Shown here one piece after another: positions 1 through 6,966 of a stretch of DNA of 8,008 nucleotides. The notes beneath the pieces are model-generated. The model worked only from the letters and a program-made list of their open reading frames with translations. It searched no databases and was not told the DNA's origin. The position numbers were made by a program, and so were the translations under genes. Numbering within the stretch: position 1 is the stretch's first letter; each line of letters starts with the position of its first letter. Source of the DNA: Bacillota bacterium (GTDB lineage Bacteria > Bacillota > Clostridia > Acetivibrionales > DSM-1351); the NCBI GenBank assembly GCA_023417285.1, contig JAEZFR010000537.1, positions 1 through 8,008 on the forward strand, in the 5' to 3' direction.

Positions 1-1647
1 ATCATGTTCTGATACATCAAGACCTGATACATCAATAGCATCTTCTGTAGGCATGTAACCGATAGCAGTCTTTACTGCCTTGCCTTCGCCTGATACCTGT
101 TCACATATCCACTTAAGAACACGGCTGTTTTCACCGTAACCTGGCCACAACCACTTTCCATCCTTATCCTTACGGAACCAGTTAACATAGAATATCTTTG
201 GAAGCTTATCAGCGTCAGTCTTAGTTCCCATATCCAACCAGTGCTGCAAATAGTCGCAAACATTGTAACCAATGAATGGAAGCATTGCAAATGGGTCACG
301 ACGAACTTGACCAATCTTGTCAGAAATAGCAGCAGCTGTGATTTCTGAACCCATTATTGAGCCAAGGAATACACCATGGTTCCAGTCAAAGCTCTGGTGA
401 ACCAAAGGAATAGTGCTTGGACGACGTCCACCGATTAGGATTGCTGAAATTGGTACTCCAGCAGGATCCTGCCATTCGTCAGCAACAACAGGGCACTGTT
501 CAGCAGGAGCTGTAAAACGAGCATTTGGATGAGCAGCAGGTGTTCCTGATGCAGGAGTCCAGTCGTTGTTCTTCCAGTCAATGAGATGAGCTGGAGCGTC
601 AACGCCCATGCCTTCCCACCATACATCTCCATCGTCAGTAATACCAACGTTTGTGAATATTGTATTCTTAGTTATTGAAAGCATAGCATTTGGATTTGAA
701 TCCATTGAAGTTCCAGGAGCAACTCCGAAGAAACCTGCTTCTGGGTTGATAGCATACAATCTTCCATCTGCACCAAACTTCATCCATGCTATATCATCAC
801 CAATAGTTTCAACCTTCCAGCCTGGAACTGTTGGAACAAGCATTGCGAGATTTGTCTTACCACATGCACTTGGGAAAGCGCCGCAGATGTACTTAACATT
901 ACCCTTAGGATCTGTAAGCTTCAATATAAGCATATGTTCAGCCAACCAGCCCTCTTCACGAGCAATAGATGAAGCTATACGAAGGGCAAAACACTTCTTT
1001 CCGAGAAGAGCGTTTCCGCCGTAACCTGAACCATATGACCAAATAGTTCTTTCTTCTGGGAAGTGACTGATGTACTTCTTTTCAATTGGAGCACATGGCC
1101 ATTTAGTATCCTTTTCGCCTTCAGCAAGTGGAGCACCTACTGAGTGTAAGCATGGTACGAATTCTCCGTCACCTAATGCTTCAAGAACAGCTGAACCTAT
1201 ACGAGTCATAATTCTCATGTTTATAACAACGTAAGCACTGTCAGTAACTTCAACACCTATCTTTGATATAGGTGAGCCTATTGGTCCCATTGAGAAAGGA
1301 ATAACGTACATTGTTCTCCCCTTCATACAGCCCTTGTAAAGGTCTCTCATAGTAGCCTTTAGTTCATCTGGGTTAACCCAGTTATTTGTTGGACCAGCAT
1401 CTTCCTGATTCTTTGATGCAATATAAGTTCTGTCCTCAACACGTGCAACGTCTGATGGATCACTATTAAATGCATAGCATCCAGGTCTCTTTTCAGGATT
1501 TAATGGCTTTGCAAGTCCTGCATCAACCAATTCCTGTATTAAACGATCATTTTCTTCCTGTGAACCATCACACCAGTAAATGTTGTCTGGTTGACACATG
1601 TCAGCCATTTCTTTTACCCAAGCTTGAAGCTTCTTGTTAGTAGTCAT
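1..1647 (-). CDS. pckG: Phosphoenolpyruvate carboxykinase (GTP), C-terminus cut off by window edge
   Basis: Cytosolic enzyme interconverting oxaloacetate + GTP and PEP + CO2 + GDP. In cluster III clostridia it is thought to run mainly towards oxaloacetate, feeding the malate shunt (known biology, not shown here). The 549 visible residues carry the GTP-type signatures: the substrate loop RTMYVIPFSMGPIGSP near 111-126, YGGNALLGKKC near 209-219 with the metal-binding lysine, the P-loop FPSACGKTN near 258-266 with the reactive Cys262, ETIGDDIAWM near 280-289, and the guanine-binding segment NWFRKDKDGKWLWPGYGENS near the right end. Family members are about 600 residues, so roughly the last 50 are outside the window. 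The start ATG at 1647 follows GGAGGGAG at good spacing. The gene stands alone behind its own promoter. The ATP-type enzyme is excluded by the motifs. Confidence 0.97.
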   Translation of the reverse strand, partial: MTTNKKLQAWVKEMADMCQPDNIYWCDGSQEENDRLIQELVDAGLAKPLNPEKRPGCYAFNSDPSDVARVEDRTYIASKNQEDAGPTNNWVNPDELKATMRDLYKGCMKGRTMYVIPFSMGPIGSPISKIGVEVTDSAYVVINMRIMTRIGSAVLEALGDGEFVPCLHSVGAPLAEGEKDTKWPCAPIEKKYISHFPEERTIWSYGSGYGGNALLGKKCFALRIASSIAREEGWLAEHMLILKLTDPKGNVKYICGAFPSACGKTNLAMLVPTVPGWKVETIGDDIAWMKFGADGRLYAINPEAGFFGVAPGTSMDSNPNAMLSITKNTIFTNVGITDDGDVWWEGMGVDAPAHLIDWKNNDWTPASGTPAAHPNARFTAPAEQCPVVADEWQDPAGVPISAILIGGRRPSTIPLVHQSFDWNHGVFLGSIMGSEITAAAISDKIGQVRRDPFAMLPFIGYNVCDYLQHWLDMGTKTDADKLPKIFYVNWFRKDKDGKWLWPGYGENSRVLKWICEQVSGEGKAVKTAIGYMPTEDAIDVSGLDVSEHD

Positions 1648-2040
1648 CACAATTCTCCCTCCAAATTTATAATTATATTTTGCTGTAAAAATTGTAGTAT
1701 ATAAATTACTCAACCATTCAGCATTATTACTCTTTTAAAAAATATTTAGTTAATTTTTTCACTAACTATCTTAACATACCACTAATGAAATATCAACAAT
1801 TGTTTTTATTTTTAAACAAAATATTTGACCAAATTTGCAATTTTAAAAGATTAAAATTTCATGCACTTTTTACTTGTAATTTTATTAGTTCTATCAACAT
1901 CTAGAGTATAAGGCATTTTGTTAAGTAATGTATATAGGTATTGCTATAAAAACTTAATCGTACAAACTAAAAAAAGCATATTACACTACTTTAAAATTGC
2001 ATTCAGCAATTAGACGTTCATATATGTGTAAGCTGTAAAC
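1648..2040. other. Gene-free AT-rich stretch upstream of pckG
   Basis: This stretch holds the pckG promoter (1768-1796), a roughly 114-base pckG leader, and about 240 further bases. I find no open frame with a ribosome binding site on either strand and no recognisable riboswitch fold. The leader contains a T-rich run and only weak AT-only hairpins. A small stem with arms AATTGC/GCAATT lies near 1996-2012. The upstream portion may simply be spacer between the flavodoxin terminator and the pckG promoter. Confidence 0.6.
1768..1796 (-). promoter_or_regulatory. Sigma-A promoter of pckG, extended -10
   Basis: On the minus strand TTGATA (1791-1796) and TAAGAT (1768-1773) are separated by exactly 17 bases, and the -10 is preceded by TGT, an extended -10 element. 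Transcription should begin near 1761, giving a leader of about 114 bases before the pckG ATG. A perfect 10-base palindrome, AACAATTGTT (1795-1804), touches the upstream edge of the -35 box and could be a protein-binding site, but it is short and in AT-rich DNA. Confidence 0.6.
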
Positions 2041-2082
2041 AAAAAAACTATGCAGTTAGAACTATTCTAAACTGCATAGTTT
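2041..2082 (-). terminator. Intrinsic terminator after the flavodoxin gene
   Basis: Arms AACTATGCAGT-TAGAA (2046-2061) and the matching TTCTAAACTGCATAGTT (2065-2081) pair with a single bulged base around a three-base loop. Read on the minus strand, the stem runs directly into seven T residues (2047-2041). It begins about 17 bases past the flavodoxin stop. It ends the nfnA-nfnB-flavodoxin direction of transcription and insulates pckG. Confidence 0.9.
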
Positions 2083-2098
2083 GAAGTTCATGCTGTAC

Positions 2099-2533
2099 TT
2101 AATTATTCTTCATGCTATCATAAACTTTTCTGGCAAATGCCTTTGCAGCCTTTATATCATTTTCATCAGGATTCTTTCTGTTCATAAAAATGAAGGCTTT
2201 TCCTTTACAGCAGAAGGACTCATCAACCACATTTATACCCTTTTCCCTGAGCATTGCCTTTAAGGTATCAATAGAACTATTCTCTTTGGCACAAGTTCCA
2301 AAGAGGGCAACGTTCTTGACTCTGTTTGAGTTCAATGTTCTAATAAATTCAACCATCTTTGCATCTGGCTTTCCTGCGTATACCGCTGTTCCCAGGAACA
2401 ACAATGATACATTTTCTGGTGGATACGCCGGTGGTATCTGTTCTGTCTTTGGAACTGATAATTCCTCCGCAATAGCCTCAGCAATTTTTTTTGTGTTCCC
2501 ACCTTTACTGTAATACAACACCCAAGTCTTCAT
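2099..2533 (-). CDS. Short flavodoxin-family protein
   Basis: A 144-residue single-domain flavodoxin-like protein, probably a cytosolic FMN-binding electron carrier or reductase partner. The N-terminal strand-loop WVLYYSKGGNTKKIAEAI (4-21) is the FMN phosphate-binding loop. LLFLGTAVYAGKP (44-56) is the usual second flavin-contact region and VALFGTC (75-81) a core strand. The C-terminal part has FCCKGKAF (107-114) and NPDENDIKAAKAFARKV, seen in small flavodoxin-family proteins that are not classical electron-transfer flavodoxins. The ATG at 2533 is chosen because GGAGGT sits seven to eight bases upstream; an in-frame ATG at 2548 overlaps that site and would lack one. It lies 110 bases downstream of nfnB with no terminator between, so read-through from nfnAB is plausible. 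Its specific redox partner is unknown; use with NfnAB or ferredoxin-linked pathways is inference. Confidence 0.85.
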   Translation of the reverse strand: MKTWVLYYSKGGNTKKIAEAIAEELSVPKTEQIPPAYPPENVSLLFLGTAVYAGKPDAKMVEFIRTLNSNRVKNVALFGTCAKENSSIDTLKAMLREKGINVVDESFCCKGKAFIFMNRKNPDENDIKAAKAFARKVYDSMKNN

Positions 2534-2643
2534 TCGATAAACCTCCATAAAATAAAATTAGTTTTTAATGCAATAGACATAAATTTCATTATTAATACCG
2601 TCTATATCGATGTCCCCCTTATAAAGCTTTTATTAATTAGCAA

Positions 2644-4041
2644 TTATAAAAGTGTTTTTTGAATTGCCTCATGAATAGCTGCTGCCGCTTTCTTACCAGC
2701 ACCCATAGCCAATATTACTGTTGCTGCTCCTGTAACAGCATCGCCTCCAGCATAAACACCTTGCTTACTGGTAGCACCTGTTTCCTCTTCAACAATTATA
2801 CCACCCCAGGCTTGGATATCAAGTCCTGGTGTTGTAGAAGATATTAATGGGTTCGGGGATTGCCCTATAGCAATAACAACTGTCTCAACATCCAAGATAT
2901 GCTCTGAACCAGCTTTCTCTACAGGACGTCTTCTTCCTGATTTATCAGGTTCGCCTAACTCCATTTCAATACACCTCATACCCTTTACCCAGCCGTCCTC
3001 TGTACCAAGTATCTCATATGGGTTTGTAAGTATCTTAAAGATAATGCCCTCTTCCTTAGCGTGATGAATCTCTTCAAGACGTGCAGGCATCTCTGCTTCT
3101 GATCTTCTATACACTATATATACATTTTCTGCCCCAAGGCGTTTTGCGCTTCGTGCCGCGTCCATTGCTACATTTCCGCCACCAACAACAGCAACATTTT
3201 TACCAACAAAAACAGGAGTATCTGTATTTGGGAACTTGTAAGCACTCATTAGGTTTATTCTGGTCAAGAACTCATTTGCTGAATATACTCCATTAAAATT
3301 TTCTCCAGGTATTTTCATAAAGCTAGGCAATCCTGCACCTGACCCTACAAATACTGCTTTATACCCCTCTTCCTTCAACTCATCTATAGATAGGACTTTT
3401 CCTATTACCATATTAGTTTGTAACTTAGCACCAAGATTTTTCACCGACTCTATTTCTTTCTGAACCAGCTTTTTGGGAAGTCTGAATTCTGGAATACCAT
3501 ACATCAAAACTCCGCCCGGAACATGGAACGCCTCGAAAATAGTAACTTCGTAGCCAAGTTTCGCAAGATCCGCTGCACAGGTTAACCCCGCAGGCCCTGA
3601 ACCTACTACTGCAATCTTAATACCGTTACTTTCTACCTTAGTTGCTTTCGCGCTCACATTCTTGAGGTACCAGTCTCCCGCAAACCTTTCCAGTCTTCCA
3701 ATACCAACAGGTTCACCCTTTTTGCCTCTGACACACAATTGCTCACATTGGGTTTCCTGCGGGCACACCCTTCCGCATATAGCTGGTAGATTATTGGTTT
3801 CAGTAATTTTTTTATAAGCTTCTTCAAACTTTCCATCGGCTATAAGTGTAATAAACTCTGGAATTTTTACGTTTACAGGGCATCCCTCAATACAAGGCTT
3901 ATTTTTACAATTAAGGCAGCGTTGAGCTTCTTCTACTGCCATACTTTCGTCATACCCCAGTGCTACTTCCCCAAAGTTCTTATTTCTAATATCTGCTTCT
4001 TGTTCAGGCATCTTTACCTTATTGAGTGACATATTAGGCAT
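2644..4041 (-). CDS. nfnB: NADH-dependent reduced ferredoxin:NADP+ oxidoreductase, large subunit
   Basis: Large subunit of the cytosolic electron-bifurcating transhydrogenase NfnAB: NADH + 2 reduced ferredoxin + 2 NADP+ to 2 NADPH, reversible. It is homologous to the glutamate synthase small subunit, hence common GltA-like annotations. The 465 residues show, in order: an N-terminal two-cluster [4Fe-4S] domain with C42, C45, C50, C54 and C89, C93, C99, C103; a Rossmann FAD loop GSGPAG (147-152); a second dinucleotide loop GGGNVA (287-292) followed by VYRRSEAEMPAR (310-321), whose paired Arg suits NADP(H); and the C-terminal FAD seal GVYAGGDAVTGAATVILAMGAGK (428-450). ATG at 4041 is preferred: GGGGGTG lies six bases upstream, inside the last nfnA codons, and the two genes overlap by eight bases, so translation is probably coupled. 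No gltB-like large glutamate synthase gene is adjacent and nfnA is, which supports Nfn over glutamate synthase. Confidence 0.93.
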   Translation of the reverse strand: MPNMSLNKVKMPEQEADIRNKNFGEVALGYDESMAVEEAQRCLNCKNKPCIEGCPVNVKIPEFITLIADGKFEEAYKKITETNNLPAICGRVCPQETQCEQLCVRGKKGEPVGIGRLERFAGDWYLKNVSAKATKVESNGIKIAVVGSGPAGLTCAADLAKLGYEVTIFEAFHVPGGVLMYGIPEFRLPKKLVQKEIESVKNLGAKLQTNMVIGKVLSIDELKEEGYKAVFVGSGAGLPSFMKIPGENFNGVYSANEFLTRINLMSAYKFPNTDTPVFVGKNVAVVGGGNVAMDAARSAKRLGAENVYIVYRRSEAEMPARLEEIHHAKEEGIIFKILTNPYEILGTEDGWVKGMRCIEMELGEPDKSGRRRPVEKAGSEHILDVETVVIAIGQSPNPLISSTTPGLDIQAWGGIIVEEETGATSKQGVYAGGDAVTGAATVILAMGAGKKAAAAIHEAIQKTLL

Positions 4042-4879
4042 TATTATCACCCCCAAGCTTACATGTATGTAACTCTGATGATGTACCTTCTTGCTTTTTG
4101 TACATGGTTTGTCTTCTCATTGCTTCGTCAAAATCTACCTCATGCCCGTCAAAGTCAGGGCCATCTACACAGGCGAATTTTGTTTTCCCTCCAACTGTAA
4201 GTCTACAGCCACCACACATGCCTGTCCCATCTATCATAACTGGATTCATACTGACGAGTGTCTTTATTCCATATTCTCTTGTAAGGTTACTTACTGCTCT
4301 CATCATTACTAATGGACCAATGGCTATTACAAGGTCATATTTGTTACCCTCATCAATTAGTTGCTTTAGTACATTGGTAACAAATCCTTTGTTTCCGTTT
4401 GATCCATCATCAGTTGCAACTATGAGCCTATCGCTAGCATTTCTCATTTCTTCTTCCAGAATAATTAAGTCCTTATTGCGAAAGCCAGTTATTGCATGTA
4501 CTTTTGCTCCCAAGGAATGTAGTTTCTTTGCTTGAGGATAAGCTATAGCAGTTCCAAGACCTCCGCCTATAACTGCAACGTTTTTATATCCCTCCAGATG
4601 GGAAGCCACCCCAAGGGGACCAACGAAATCAAGCAACTCATCTCCTTCATTCATCTCAGCCAGTTCACGTGTTGTCTTTCCAACTAATTGAAAGATAATA
4701 GTAACGGAGCCCTTTTCTCTATCATAGTCTGCAATGGTTAAGGGTATTCTCTCTCCATTTTCAGATATACGCAAAATAATAAACTGACCCGGTTGAGCTT
4801 TCTTAGCTATATAAGGTGCCTCAATATCCAACAGGACAACAGTTGGATTTAAGATTGCCTTCCTAACGACCCTAAACAT
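4034..4879 (-). CDS. nfnA: NADH-dependent reduced ferredoxin:NADP+ oxidoreductase, small subunit
   Basis: Small subunit of NfnAB, of the ferredoxin-NADP reductase / PyrK-like family, carrying one FAD, one [2Fe-2S] cluster and the NAD(H) site. In the 281 residues: FAD-binding barrel with ERIPLTIAD (43-51), the flavin-contact segment VGPLGVAS near 86-93, the nucleotide loop VIGGGLGTA (103-111), and the cluster segment DGTGMCGGCRLTVGGKTKFAC with C222, C225 and C237. Characterised NfnA uses three Cys and one Asp; Asp217 is the obvious nearby candidate here. ATG at 4879 is chosen because GGGGTG lies five bases upstream and homologues begin MF-R/K-V; a TTG five codons earlier has no site. Located directly upstream of and overlapping nfnB, behind its own promoter. 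Sulfide dehydrogenase beta subunit and PyrK are related names; the nfnB partner argues for Nfn. Confidence 0.93.
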   Translation of the reverse strand: MFRVVRKAILNPTVVLLDIEAPYIAKKAQPGQFIILRISENGERIPLTIADYDREKGSVTIIFQLVGKTTRELAEMNEGDELLDFVGPLGVASHLEGYKNVAVIGGGLGTAIAYPQAKKLHSLGAKVHAITGFRNKDLIILEEEMRNASDRLIVATDDGSNGNKGFVTNVLKQLIDEGNKYDLVIAIGPLVMMRAVSNLTREYGIKTLVSMNPVMIDGTGMCGGCRLTVGGKTKFACVDGPDFDGHEVDFDEAMRRQTMYKKQEGTSSELHTCKLGGDNNA

Positions 4880-4914
4880 ATTATCACCCCACAAAATTTA
4901 ATAACTACACAAGA

Positions 4915-4943
4915 ATTTTATACTTTTGTTGTTTTACAGTCAA
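4915..4943 (-). promoter_or_regulatory. Sigma-A promoter of nfnAB
   Basis: On the minus strand TTGACT (4938-4943) and TAAAAT (4915-4920) each match the vegetative consensus at five of six bases and are exactly 17 bases apart. The start point would fall near 4908, giving a leader of about 30 bases before the nfnA ATG. This is the best-scoring vegetative promoter I see in the window. Confidence 0.65.
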
Positions 4944-4946
4944 CAT
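4929..4946. promoter_or_regulatory. Candidate Rex-like operator over the nfnAB -35 box
   Basis: The plus strand reads TTGTTTTACAGTCAACAT. The outer half-sites TTGTT and AACA have the eight-base spacing of the Rex redox-repressor site (TTGTTAANNNNTTAACAA), but three of the four inner AA/TT positions and one end base differ. It covers the -35 and part of the spacer, where a repressor would block transcription. Rex senses NADH/NAD+ in clostridia, which suits NfnAB, but the match is imperfect and rests on sequence alone. Confidence 0.3.
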
Positions 4947-5064
4947 ACAACATATCCGCTATTTTTGCAGAAAATAAGTATATACGAGTTTTTATCCAAA
5001 TATAATTAAGAATTTGCATATTAATATAGACCAAACATTTTTTACTATATGATAATAATAGCAT

Positions 5065-5095
5065 AATAAAGCCCAGAATATATCCGGGCTTTATT
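5065..5095 (-). terminator. Intrinsic terminator after spoIVFB
   Basis: Perfect 10-base arms AATAAAGCCC (5065-5074) and GGGCTTTATT (5086-5095) around an 11-base centre. On the minus strand it starts just past the spoIVFB stop. The T-rich lower stem (TTTATT) can serve as the U-tract. The symmetry also allows activity in the other direction, but no plus-strand gene points at it. Confidence 0.75.
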
Positions 5096-5100
5096 ATAAT

Positions 5101-6018
5101 TTACATTTTATTTTCATTTTCAACTTTATTTTTTATCATATCTCCGAAGGTTAAGTCACCTGTACCGCTAATAAGCTCATCAATAACCTCCTGTTCTGTA
5201 AAGGTTTTTACTATCTTAAGGTCCTCATCAAGCACATTAACTATATGAAACATGTCTGTGTAATCCATTGCTCTTACTGCATCGGATAAAAGAAGGCTCT
5301 TTGTGACAACTAATTGGCGTGCCGAATAAATTCCTCTTTTTAAAAATCTCGAACGCCTATAAATAATATTTCTTATATTCATTGACGCAATCTCCTTTAA
5401 TGAACTCTTTGAACCAAGCAAAAGAAATAAACCAACTATAGCAAAATACATAAAAAACAAACTTTTTATACATAATAGTATACCGAGCAGTATAAATAGT
5501 GAGGCTATCACCTTTGTAACTAATACTAGGATTCTTTTTGCATAATATAGACCCTTATAGTGCCCAACCAAAAGAATCAAGCATTTTCCCCCATCTAAGG
5601 GTTCTATAGGGATTAGGTTAAATACTGCCAACCCAAGGTTAGTCTTAACTATATCTGGTGTTAGTGGTAAGGTGCCAAAAACAGTTGAAAGCAGAGCTGC
5701 AATTATGAGGTTCATGCAGGGTCCACTTAAATATATGAAGGCCTTATCAATGTGTCGTAGTTCAGTATCATCAATACATGCATTAAAGCCAACTGGCAAA
5801 ATTCCCATGCCATAAATTCTACATCCTTTTAGGATAGCAACTAGCATATGTACAATCTCATGTAAATAAATTGATACAACCGCTATTATAAACGGTTGGA
5901 TCATATTAAAACACACGACTAAAAGAACTACTGGCAATAGTATTAAATCAATAAATACGGTAGTCCTTTTATACGTAAATAATATTTTGGTATAAGGCTC
6001 ATATTGTAGCTTAATCAT
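5101..6018 (-). CDS. spoIVFB: SpoIVFB-type intramembrane zinc metalloprotease (M50)
   Basis: In Bacillus, SpoIVFB sits in the outer forespore membrane on the mother-cell side and cleaves pro-sigma-K, starting the last mother-cell gene programme. The 305 residues include several hydrophobic segments (about 21-50, 96-115, 128-138, 163-202), the zinc motif HEIVH (53-57) in a membrane segment, and NLIPIEPLDGG (134-144) with the third ligand Asp142. After a basic linker comes a CBS-like C-terminal domain (about 235-298), the part that senses ATP in the Bacillus enzyme. All catalytic residues are present. The ATG overlaps the spoIVFA stop by one base (TAATG) and has no visible Shine-Dalgarno sequence, so translation is probably coupled to spoIVFA. 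A generic M50/RseP-type protease is excluded by the lack of a PDZ domain, the CBS tail and the spoIVFA partner. Confidence 0.92.
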   Translation of the reverse strand: MIKLQYEPYTKILFTYKRTTVFIDLILLPVVLLVVCFNMIQPFIIAVVSIYLHEIVHMLVAILKGCRIYGMGILPVGFNACIDDTELRHIDKAFIYLSGPCMNLIIAALLSTVFGTLPLTPDIVKTNLGLAVFNLIPIEPLDGGKCLILLVGHYKGLYYAKRILVLVTKVIASLFILLGILLCIKSLFFMYFAIVGLFLLLGSKSSLKEIASMNIRNIIYRRSRFLKRGIYSARQLVVTKSLLLSDAVRAMDYTDMFHIVNVLDEDLKIVKTFTEQEVIDELISGTGDLTFGDMIKNKVENENKM

Positions 6019-6920
6019 TATTTGTTGAGATATTCAAACACCTTGGCAGGATCAGCAATTTTGAGACCTTGCCATACTTCAAAGTGTAAATAAGCATTTC
6101 CTTCCTTTCCATCACTGCCTACTCTTGCAATGACATCTCCCTGATTGACGCTTTGCCCTTTTTTAGCTGAAATAACAGAACAGTGTGCATATATTGTCTT
6201 TAGTCCATCTGTGTGTTCAATTATTACGTATTTACCATTCTCCTCGTTTTCACCAGTTTCAGATACTGTGCCTGCAAAACTTGCCTTTATTGATGTACCC
6301 ATGTTTGCCTTAATATCTATTCCCTTGTGAAATTTTTCTGTACCGCTGAGTGCGTATGTTCTCATTCCAAATGTAGATTCAACCTCTCCCGATACGGGCA
6401 TGATAAGTGAATACTTTCCTGCTATTGCTTTCATCTCATCATCATTCATAATAAGTGATTCATTTGTTTTGGTTGCTTCTTTTGACTCATCTGTTATATT
6501 GCTTTTTGAACTTTCCGATAAGCTATCCATATTGTTACTTTTTTCTTGTTCAGGGGCAACATCCTTCTGTGGATTTATTGAACTGCTTTCTGTATTTTGA
6601 GAACTCTCTTCTGAGTCGGTTATTCCATTTACGACCTTTTGAGATTGTGCATCGACTCCCACAAACGCCATAAATTTAGAAATATACGGGTTATCGTTAT
6701 AATTCTTTGTAGCTACTACCCTTGCAGTGTCTAGTATAATATTTGAGACAGCAGTATCTGTTGATTTACACAGAGCAACAACGGATAAAAGCACAATGGC
6801 TATTAGTAATTTTGCTGCAAATCCAACAGATATTAAATCTCCATTTCTTTGATTATTTCCTTTATGTCTTGGGGTACCGGTTCCTCTGGTATACCTCTGT
6901 CTAGCAATAGTTTCTTCCAT
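6018..6920 (-). CDS. spoIVFA: SpoIVFA-type membrane protein with LytM/M23 domain
   Basis: Partner and regulator of SpoIVFB; in Bacillus it holds and inhibits the protease until proteolysed by forespore signalling proteases. The 300-residue protein has a basic cytosolic N-terminus, one membrane helix (about 33-51), a Ser/Glu/Asn-rich low-complexity linker (about 100-160) and a C-terminal LytM/M23 domain (about 170-298). Motifs are FHKGID (His198, Asp202), YAHCS (His246) and YLHFEVW (277-283). The zinc ligands His198, Asp202 and His279 are kept, but the first His of the family HxH motif is Tyr277, so hydrolase activity is doubtful. ATG at 6920 has AAAGGG eight bases upstream; an in-frame GTG at 6929 lies inside that site and is rejected. 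It is followed by spoIVFB with a one-base overlap. A working cell-wall peptidase is the alternative reading, but gene order strongly favours SpoIVFA. Confidence 0.88.
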   Translation of the reverse strand: MEETIARQRYTRGTGTPRHKGNNQRNGDLISVGFAAKLLIAIVLLSVVALCKSTDTAVSNIILDTARVVATKNYNDNPYISKFMAFVGVDAQSQKVVNGITDSEESSQNTESSSINPQKDVAPEQEKSNNMDSLSESSKSNITDESKEATKTNESLIMNDDEMKAIAGKYSLIMPVSGEVESTFGMRTYALSGTEKFHKGIDIKANMGTSIKASFAGTVSETGENEENGKYVIIEHTDGLKTIYAHCSVISAKKGQSVNQGDVIARVGSDGKEGNAYLHFEVWQGLKIADPAKVFEYLNK

Positions 6921-6956
6921 ATCTATCACCCTTTCTTTTGCATCTTTAAAAATTAA

Positions 6957-6966
6957 AGTTGTCCTA
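6957..6966 (-). promoter_or_regulatory. Candidate SpoIIID binding site in spoIVFA leader
   Basis: The minus strand reads TAGGACAACT, which fits every position of the SpoIIID consensus WWRRACARNY known from Bacillus. It lies between the predicted sigma-E start point and the spoIVFA ribosome binding site. SpoIIID is a mother-cell regulator made under sigma-E control that adjusts many sigma-E genes. The motif is short and degenerate, so a chance match is possible. Confidence 0.35.

Noticed and set aside
608..1024. 138-codon open frame on the plus strand
   Set aside because: It lies wholly inside pckG on the opposite strand, has no ribosome binding site, and its translation resembles no protein family. 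It is a shadow of the conserved pckG frame.
1730..1765. Hairpin plus T-run at the start of the pckG leader, as a possible attenuator
   Set aside because: Only a five-base AT-dominated stem (TTAGT/ACTAA) precedes the T-run, too weak for termination.
1700..2012. TGCTGAATG present twice upstream of pckG
   Set aside because: A nine-base direct repeat without shared flanks or palindromic form is expected by chance in this length of AT-rich DNA.
2190..2513. 107-codon open frame on the plus strand
   Set aside because: Antisense to the flavodoxin-family gene, with no upstream Shine-Dalgarno sequence and no recognisable motif.
2530..2589. 19-codon minus-strand frame (MKFMSIALK...) whose TGA overlaps the flavodoxin ATG
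   Set aside because: The ATGA overlap looks like a leader peptide, but its start has no good ribosome binding site and the peptide is unremarkable. Most likely chance.
2549..2643. Possible terminator or promoter between nfnB and the flavodoxin gene
   Set aside because: AAAGCTTT is a loop-less palindrome and the TAGAC/GTCTA pair has a very long loop; neither is a terminator. No convincing -35/-10 pair was found. The GGGGGA near 2615-2620 looks like a Shine-Dalgarno sequence but no start codon follows at a usable distance.
2644..4041. Reading nfnB as glutamate synthase small subunit (gltD/gltA)
   Set aside because: The family is homologous, but no large glutamate synthase subunit is adjacent, while the overlapping upstream gene is the NfnA-type flavin/[2Fe-2S] subunit.
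4098..4535. 145-codon open frame on the plus strand
   Set aside because: Antisense to nfnA, which has complete cofactor motifs; the plus-strand product is low in recognisable structure and lacks a start signal.
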